Part shown: positions 6,587 to 10,058 of the stretch, in pieces | Numbering within the stretch: the stretch's first letter is position 1 | How the letters are laid out: every line of letters begins with the position of its first letter | NCBI GenBank assembly: GCA_934615235.1 | Contig: CAKTTL010000097.1 | Coordinates: 1-10,058, forward strand | Direction of reading: 5' to 3' | DNA: 10,058 bases | Source: an uncultured Clostridia bacterium | GTDB taxonomy: Bacteria; Bacillota; Clostridia; Christensenellales; Aristaeellaceae | Translations under genes and position numbers: made by a program | The notes under the pieces: generated by a model | The model's input: only the letters and a program-made list of their open reading frames with translations | The model's database searches: none | What the model was told of the DNA's origin: nothing

Positions 6587-6621
6587 TAAAGAAAAAGTCC
6601 AAACGATTTCTCGTTTGGACT
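6587..6621 (-). terminator. Intrinsic terminator of the tRNA operon
   Basis: On the minus strand an 11-bp stem (AGTCCAAACGA with TCGTTTGGACT) with a GAAA loop is followed by TTTTTCTTT. It starts 6 bases after the end of the last tRNA (Leu). Confidence 0.9.
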
Positions 6622-6626
6622 TTCGA

Positions 6627-6711
6627 TGCGGGAAACAGGACTTGAACCTGCATGAACAAAGCGTTCACTAGAACCTGAATCTAGCGCGTCTGCCAATTCC
6701 GCCATTCCCGC
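6627..6711 (-). tRNA. tRNA-Leu(CAG)
   Basis: This class II tRNA of 85 bases has a long variable arm. The acceptor GCGGGAA pairs with TTCCCGC. The anticodon stem is CTAGA/TCTAG with loop TTCAGGT, giving CAG (plus coordinates 6675-6677). The T-loop is TTCAAGT. The discriminator is A, and the CCA end is not encoded. It is the last gene of the operon. Confidence 0.95.
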
Positions 6712-6714
6712 ATA

Positions 6715-6801
<87 letters not shown>

Positions 6802-6823
6802 ACGATTGTATTGGCTCCTGGAG

Positions 6824-6896
6824 AGCTGGTGAAGGGAATCGAACCCCCAACCTGCTGATTACAAATCAGCTGCTCTGCCAATTGAGCTACACCAGC
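6824..6896 (-). tRNA. tRNA-Thr(TGT)
   Basis: The cloverleaf is complete. The acceptor GCTGGTG pairs with CACCAGC. The anticodon stem is GCTGA/TCAGC with loop TTTGTAA, giving TGT (plus 6861-6863). The T-loop is TTCGATT. The discriminator is T, and CCA is not encoded. Confidence 0.95.
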
Positions 6897-6899
6897 GCG

Positions 6900-6918
6900 C
6901 AAGCGCTGAGTGCGCTTG
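6900..6918. other. Hairpin in the tRNA-Asp/tRNA-Thr spacer
   Basis: A 7-bp stem (CAAGCGC with GCGCTTG) with a 5-base loop fills most of the spacer between two tRNAs. It may guide processing of the precursor transcript. A similar small hairpin (7108-7114 with 7122-7128) lies between Glu and Met and overlaps the tRNA-Glu 3' end. Confidence 0.4.
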
Positions 6919-6930
6919 AAGTGAGAAAAG

Positions 6931-7007
6931 TGGCGACCCGGAAGGGGCTCGAACCCTCGACCTCCAGCGTGACAGGCTGGCATTCTAACCAACTGAACTA
7001 CCGGGCC
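6931..7007 (-). tRNA. tRNA-Asp(GTC)
   Basis: The acceptor GGCCCGG pairs with CCGGGTC (one G-T wobble). The anticodon stem is CCAGC/GCTGG with loop CTGTCAC, giving GTC (plus 6971-6973). The T-loop is TTCGAGC. The discriminator G is followed by an encoded CCA. Confidence 0.95.
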
Positions 7008-7016
7008 ATCCAACGA

Positions 7017-7090
<74 letters not shown>

Positions 7091-7126
7091 ACATCCCTCT
7101 GGCGCACCGCTTTTAGTGAAGAAAAG

Positions 7127-7199
7127 CGACTCCTAGGGGATTCGAACCCCTGTTACCGCCGTGAAAGGGCGGTGTCTTAGGCCTCTTGACCAAGGAGTC
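7127..7199 (-). tRNA. tRNA-Glu(TTC)
   Basis: The acceptor GACTCCT pairs perfectly with AGGAGTC. The anticodon stem is CCGCC/GGCGG with loop CTTTCAC, giving TTC (plus 7163-7165). The T-loop is TTCGAAT. The discriminator is G, and CCA is not encoded. This is the substrate of the GluRS encoded about 700 bases away on the other strand. Confidence 0.95.
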
Positions 7200-7214
7200 A
7201 CAATGGCGTGGAAA

Positions 7215-7288
7215 TCGGGGTGAAGGGATTCGAACCCCCGGCCCCATGCTCCCAAAGCACGTGCGCTACCAGGCTGCGCTACACCCCG
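7215..7288 (-). tRNA. tRNA-Pro(TGG)
   Basis: The acceptor CGGGGTG pairs with CACCCCG; the C1-G72 start is typical of tRNA-Pro. The anticodon stem is CGTGC/GCATG with loop TTTGGGA, giving TGG (plus 7252-7254). The T-loop is TTCGAAT. The discriminator is A, and CCA is not encoded. It is the first gene of the operon, about 28 bases after the predicted transcription start. Confidence 0.95.
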
Positions 7289-7322
7289 TTGGCCCAACGC
7301 ATCACCACAAGCGACGAGTGAT

Positions 7323-7351
7323 AGTATATCCGATTCATAGCGATTTGTCAA
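7323..7351 (-). promoter_or_regulatory. Strong promoter of the seven-tRNA operon
   Basis: On the minus strand a perfect -35 TTGACA (7346-7351) and a -10 TATACT (7323-7328) are spaced by exactly 17 bases. An A-tract upstream element follows at 7352-7390. Confidence 0.9.
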
Positions 7352-7390
7352 GCGTGTTTTTCGTGTTTTTTTGAATTTTTTGAAAAAAAC
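7352..7390 (-). promoter_or_regulatory. Phased A-tract UP-like element
   Basis: On the minus strand, three A-tracts of 6, 7 and 5 bases have centres about 10 bases apart, ending 5 bases before the -35 box. Such spacing is known to bend DNA and, with A/T-rich UP elements, to raise initiation at stable-RNA promoters. The same stretch lies upstream of the divergent secreted-protein gene, for which I find no clear promoter in 7352-7497. Confidence 0.6.
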
Positions 7391-7497
7391 TGCATCTTTG
7401 CGCCATTTCAGGGAAAAACGGGAAGAAACCCGCGCGAAAGCGCGTCATATGAATGCGTTCTCCATAAAAGAAGGAAGAACAAACGGAGGTGTCTCGT

Positions 7498-8544
7498 ATG
7501 AAGAAAATCATGGCCGCGCTGCTCGTCGCGGCGCTTCTGGCGGCGCTTTGCGCCCTCCCCGCTTTCGCGGAGGACTGGACGGTCGCCTATTCGCGCGTGC
7601 TCGCGCAGATGAAAACGGATGATCCCAATCCGCTGCGCGACGAATGCTACCTCTACGACATCAACGGCGACACGATACCGGAACTGCTCATCCCGACCGG
7701 CACGTGCGAGGCCGACAGCGCGCTGCGCATTTATACCATGCGCAACGGCGCGGCCACGTGGATCGCGACGCTAGGCTTCTCCCACTCCGTCGCCTGCGGG
7801 CTGTCGGGTGAAAACGCAATGCTGATTCAGCAGGCGCATCAGGGCTGGGAGCAGGGCAGCCGCATCACGATGCAAAACGGCAGCGTTCAGGAACAGATCC
7901 TGTATGAATCGAACACGCGCGTGACCGATTACACGCCCTACGCAGCGCTGCCCACATACGCCCGCGCCGATATGACCGGCATGATCTGGACGGCTCAGCC
8001 CCGCGACAATAACGCCGCCCTGCTTGAAGCCGCGATTGAAAAATACGGCGGCGGCAGCGCGCCGTTCGTCCCGACGGTGGAAAGCACCTGCTCGCAGGTG
8101 ATCGGCACGGTTAAAGTGAAAATAAGCGGCAACGGCTTCGTGCGTTCCTATCCGCGGCCGGACGAAACGGCCGGCCTGCTGCGGCATGTGTATAACGGCA
8201 GCTATCCGTGCGTCGGCACGTACGGCGACTGGTACATCATCCTCTGCGACGGGTTTATGGGATACGTTCGCGCCGCAAGCGGCGTCAGCTTCAGCACCGA
8301 CGGCGCGCACGCATATAACGTAAGCGCGACGGGCATGGTGACAGTGAACACGCAGGATCAGGTGAACGTGCGCGCACAGGCGGATAAGAACGCAGATCTG
8401 CTGATGAGCGTGTGCCCGGGCGCAACGTTCCTGTGCGTAGGACAGGATCGCGCGACGAAATGGTATCAGATTCTGCTGCCGACGGGACAGTATGGATATG
8501 TGTCGAATAAACTGGTCACGTATTCCGAGCTGTCTGTCGGATAA
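7498..8544 (+). CDS. Secreted protein with two SH3b-like domains, function unknown
   Basis: This 348-residue exported protein has a clear signal peptide (MKKIMAALLVAALLAALCAL, cut after AFA at about residue 24). Residues 52-64 read LYDINGDTIPELL, a calcium-loop-like pattern (D54, N56, D58, E62) common in secreted proteins of gut Firmicutes. A middle region (about 75-195) is unrecognised. Two bacterial SH3-like segments follow. The first is at about 204-260 (NGFVRSYPRPDE, then GDWYIILC and GYVRA). The second is at about 280-343 (VNVRAQADKNADLL, then KWYQILLPTGQYGYVSNKLV). Such domains often bind the cell wall, but no catalytic domain is visible. The start could be the GTG at 7489, but that overlaps the GGAGG site; the ATG at 7498 has GGAGG 8 bases upstream and begins the signal peptide. 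A dispersed repeat begins right after the stop. Confidence 0.88.
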   Translation: MKKIMAALLVAALLAALCALPAFAEDWTVAYSRVLAQMKTDDPNPLRDECYLYDINGDTIPELLIPTGTCEADSALRIYTMRNGAATWIATLGFSHSVACGLSGENAMLIQQAHQGWEQGSRITMQNGSVQEQILYESNTRVTDYTPYAALPTYARADMTGMIWTAQPRDNNAALLEAAIEKYGGGSAPFVPTVESTCSQVIGTVKVKISGNGFVRSYPRPDETAGLLRHVYNGSYPCVGTYGDWYIILCDGFMGYVRAASGVSFSTDGAHAYNVSATGMVTVNTQDQVNVRAQADKNADLLMSVCPGATFLCVGQDRATKWYQILLPTGQYGYVSNKLVTYSELSVG

Positions 8545-8613
8545 AAAAGTGGAGGGTCCAGGGAACTCAGTTCCCTGGCAGGGGGTCTTAGGGGGACAGC
8601 GTCCCCCTAACGT
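8545..8613 (+). repeat. Dispersed palindromic repeat, copy R2
   Basis: The element starts at the A-run after the stop of the secreted-protein gene. It contains a 9-bp hairpin with a TCA loop (8558-8566 with 8570-8578) and a 10-bp hairpin with an AGC loop (8588-8597 with 8601-8610). It matches R1 through the first hairpin and R3 through both. No T-run follows the second hairpin, but together the two could still act as a bidirectional terminator or a 3' stabiliser. Confidence 0.8.
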
Positions 8614-8641
8614 CTCCCTCCCCCGCGCGCCCGCAGGCGCA

Positions 8642-8668
8642 TAAAAAAAGCGCGCAATGTTCGCGCGC
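8642..8668 (-). terminator. Intrinsic terminator for the aldo/keto reductase gene
   Basis: On the minus strand a 6-bp all-GC stem (8650-8655 with 8663-8668) with a 7-base loop is followed by seven T (8649-8643). It lies about 137 bases after the reductase stop, beyond repeat R3, so the R3 sequence would be part of the 3' end of that transcript. Confidence 0.75.
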
Positions 8669-8716
8669 AGCGCGGACGAGCTGGAAACGCCGCACTTTTT
8701 TCACAAACCCATACCG

Positions 8717-8776
8717 GGAGGTGCAGGAACCTCAGGTTCCTGCCAGAGGGTCTTAGGGGGACAGCGTCCCCCTAAC
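8717..8776 (+). repeat. Dispersed palindromic repeat, copy R3
   Basis: This copy has the same order as R2: an 8-bp hairpin with a TCA loop (8724-8731 with 8735-8742), then GGGTCTTAGGG and a second hairpin identical to that of R2. In the first hairpin both arms differ from R2 (GGAACC/GGTTCC instead of GGGAAC/GTTCCC), and pairing is fully kept. This argues that the structure, not the sequence, is under selection. Confidence 0.8.
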
Positions 8777-8809
8777 GTCCCTTAACGTCCCCCTAACGTC
8801 CCCCTCAAA
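8766..8809. repeat. Short tandem repeat of GTCCCCCTAAC
   Basis: Four head-to-tail units of 10-12 bases are seen: GTCCCCCTAAC, GTCCCTTAAC, GTCCCCCTAAC and a diverged GTCCCCCTCAAA. The first unit is the right arm of the second R3 hairpin. The last unit contains the stop codon of the reductase gene (8805-8807). Confidence 0.8.
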
Positions 8810-9752
8810 CCTCCCGCAAAGAAACAGCCTGCTCAAGGGAAATCCGCGCATCCCCGGCTTCGCGCAGGGACTCCACCTGCGAAAGACGGCTGACGCCCAC
8901 GATTGGGAAAATGTCAAAGCGGTTGCAGGTGAGATACGCCAGAGAAAGCGCGCCCACGGAATACCCCGTCTCCTCGGACAGCGCCAAAAGGCGCGCATAA
9001 ATCGCCCGATTGCCGGGGGAGTCAAACCGGCGCTTTGCGCCGTCGGATATCTTCGCGCCGTCGTGCAGCTTGATAAAGAACCCCTTCGCCTGAGAGGAAA
9101 ACGGCACGCAGGGCATGCCCGTTTCCACATGGAATTCATACATCTCCCGGTCCATCTGGTAAAGCGTGGGATCTGTCATCACTTCCTGCCGGGCCAGAGA
9201 AAACTGCGGCTGGTTTGCGCAGAAGCCCGTCATCCCGTGCGCGGCGGCGTAGGCGTTGGCTTCCCGGATTCGAGCCGTCGTCCAGTTGGATACGCCGATA
9301 AAGCGGGTATATCCCGCCTGCAAAAAGCCGTTCAGAGTTTCCAGAATCTCTCCCACCGGACGGGAAACATCGTCCCGGTGCAGCCAGTAAATGTCCACCT
9401 GATCCACCATCAGATCGTCCAGGCTTCGGCGAATGTCGTCCGAAAGGTTCTCCCTGTCCAGCCTGCCCACGTTCATGGCAGAAAGCTCCGGGTGCCCGCC
9501 CTTGGTGCCGACGATTATCTGTTCCCGGTTGCGCCGGGCAGCCAGCCAGTTGCCGACGGCCCGCTCGGAAATGCCGCAGACGCCCCCGGCGAAATCGCCG
9601 TATACCCGGGCGGTGTCCAGAAAGTTTCCGCCCAGCTCCACATACGCGTCCAGAATTTCATTGCTCTGCTTCTGCGAAAAATCAAAACCCAGCCCTACCG
9701 TGCCAAGGCACAGGACCGACGTCTTCCGCCCCAGGAAATCGCGATATCTCAT
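8805..9752 (-). CDS. Aldo/keto reductase family oxidoreductase
   Basis: This 315-residue cytoplasmic NAD(P)H-dependent reductase of the aldo/keto reductase superfamily is expected to form a (beta/alpha)8 barrel. The family's catalytic tetrad is visible: D46 in FLDTARVYG, Y51, K84 in VGTKGG and H125 in WLHRDD. FIGVSNW (151-157) and PIVGVSRLSQVES (283-295) are typical barrel-strand and cofactor-site segments. The length is normal. The closest pattern is the aryl-alcohol-dehydrogenase-like branch, but the substrate cannot be inferred. The ATG at 9752 has GGAGGGGG about 5 bases upstream. The gene appears to be single, with its own promoter at 9776-9803, divergent from rpsT and convergent with the SH3b protein gene. 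Its stop codon lies in a short tandem repeat, so the last few residues may have been set by repeat sequence. Confidence 0.94.
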   Translation of the reverse strand: MRYRDFLGRKTSVLCLGTVGLGFDFSQKQSNEILDAYVELGGNFLDTARVYGDFAGGVCGISERAVGNWLAARRNREQIIVGTKGGHPELSAMNVGRLDRENLSDDIRRSLDDLMVDQVDIYWLHRDDVSRPVGEILETLNGFLQAGYTRFIGVSNWTTARIREANAYAAAHGMTGFCANQPQFSLARQEVMTDPTLYQMDREMYEFHVETGMPCVPFSSQAKGFFIKLHDGAKISDGAKRRFDSPGNRAIYARLLALSEETGYSVGALSLAYLTCNRFDIFPIVGVSRLSQVESLREAGDARISLEQAVSLREV

Positions 9753-9775
9753 GAAATCCCCCTCCCTTTTACCGC

Positions 9776-9803
9776 ATTATACCATCTCTCCCCCATTGCG
9801 CAA
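9776..9803 (-). promoter_or_regulatory. Promoter for the aldo/keto reductase gene
   Basis: On the minus strand a consensus -10 TATAAT (9776-9781) lies 16 bases from a weak -35 TTGCGC (9798-9803). The start codon is 23 bases downstream of the -10. Confidence 0.6.
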
Positions 9804-9842
9804 CGATTTCTCTGCGAAAAACGCTTTTTTGAAAAAAAGTGC

Positions 9843-9874
9843 TTGCAATTCCGCATATAGAGTGGTAATATAAT
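9843..9874 (+). promoter_or_regulatory. Promoter for rpsT
   Basis: A -35 TTGCAA (9843-9848) is followed 17 bases later by TAATAT (9866-9871), which overlaps a perfect TATAAT (9869-9874, spacing 20). Either could serve as the -10. T- and A-runs just upstream (9825-9838) form an UP-like sequence that nearly matches the one beside the tRNA operon promoter at 7373-7390. Confidence 0.65.
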
Positions 9875-9906
9875 CGTTGCGATTCTCTGACAAGGAGGTG
9901 AACAAC

Positions 9907-10058
9907 TTGCCGAATATCAAGTCCGCCATCAAGCGCGTGAAGGTGAATGAAAAAAAGAACCTTCGTAACCGCATGATCAAGTCTTCCCTGAAGACCACGA
10001 TTAAGAAGTTTGACGCCGCTGTTGCCGAAGAGCCCACGCAGGCTCAGGCCCTGCTGAA
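9907..10058 (+). CDS. rpsT: 30S ribosomal protein S20 (5' part)
   Basis: The frame encodes a basic helical protein starting MPNIKSAIKRVKVNEKKN, the well-known S20 N-terminus, followed by NRMIKSSLKTTIKKFDAAV. S20 binds 16S rRNA early in assembly of the small subunit. The gene is cut by the window edge after about 50 of the usual 85-90 residues. The start is a TTG at 9907; no ATG or GTG is placed to give the conserved N-terminus, and AAGGAGGTG lies 6 bases upstream. A strong ribosome site with a TTG start may tune expression, but that is inference. Confidence 0.95.
   Translation, partial: MPNIKSAIKRVKVNEKKNLRNRMIKSSLKTTIKKFDAAVAEEPTQAQALL

Noticed and set aside
8545..8804. Insertion sequence between the convergent genes
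   Set aside because: There is no transposase reading frame, no terminal inverted repeats spanning the region and no target duplication that I can see; only short palindromic repeats are present.
8766..8809. CRISPR-like array
   Set aside because: The units are 10-12 bases, contiguous and without spacers; this is a simple tandem repeat.
9063..9860. Plus-strand open frame opposite the aldo/keto reductase
   Set aside because: It is antisense to a gene with a complete catalytic tetrad, and it runs through the reductase and rpsT promoter region.

Overview
The window looks like chromosomal DNA from a GC-rich member of the Clostridia (Firmicutes/Bacillota), probably a gut-type lineage. This is inferred from a DUF951-family gene beside a signal peptidase, a DUF6171-like cysteine-rich small protein, a clostridial-style GluRS, consensus sigma-A-type promoters with A-tract upstream sequence, strong AGGAGG-type ribosome binding sites and a TTG start on rpsT. 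The species cannot be fixed from the sequence alone.

Layout. At 1-64 there may be the tail of a plus-strand gene (weak). From about 3,100 down to 160 the genes run on the minus strand: a small DUF6171-like protein, a large secreted protein with a glycine-rich beta-helix-like repeat region, a DUF951 protein and type I signal peptidase (lepB), ending at an intrinsic terminator. A divergent intergenic region with promoters on both strands leads to two plus-strand aminoacyl-tRNA synthetase genes, glnS (GlnRS) and gltX (GluRS), ending in two strong hairpins. Next comes a minus-strand operon of seven tRNA genes, transcribed Pro-Glu-Met-Asp-Thr-Tyr-Leu, with a near-perfect promoter, phased A-tracts upstream and a terminator. 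A plus-strand secreted protein with two SH3b-like domains and a minus-strand aldo/keto reductase converge on a 260-base repeat-rich spacer. The window ends inside rpsT (ribosomal protein S20).

How the genes fit together. Much of the region is translation housekeeping: two synthetases, seven tRNAs and S20. LepB is the general enzyme that cleaves Sec signal peptides. The two secreted proteins here carry typical signal peptides and could be among its substrates, but nothing shows a specific link. The coding content is mostly ordinary.

The most unusual signal is between the genes. A family of dispersed palindromic repeats lies next to stop codons. Three copies share an about 48-base module whose first hairpin is kept by matched changes in both arms. 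A second, 25-base module is shared between one of these copies and a perfect 18-bp palindrome in the leader of the beta-helix gene. I found no CRISPR array, transposase, phage gene, defence system or recognisable riboswitch. No gap between genes exceeds 300 bases.
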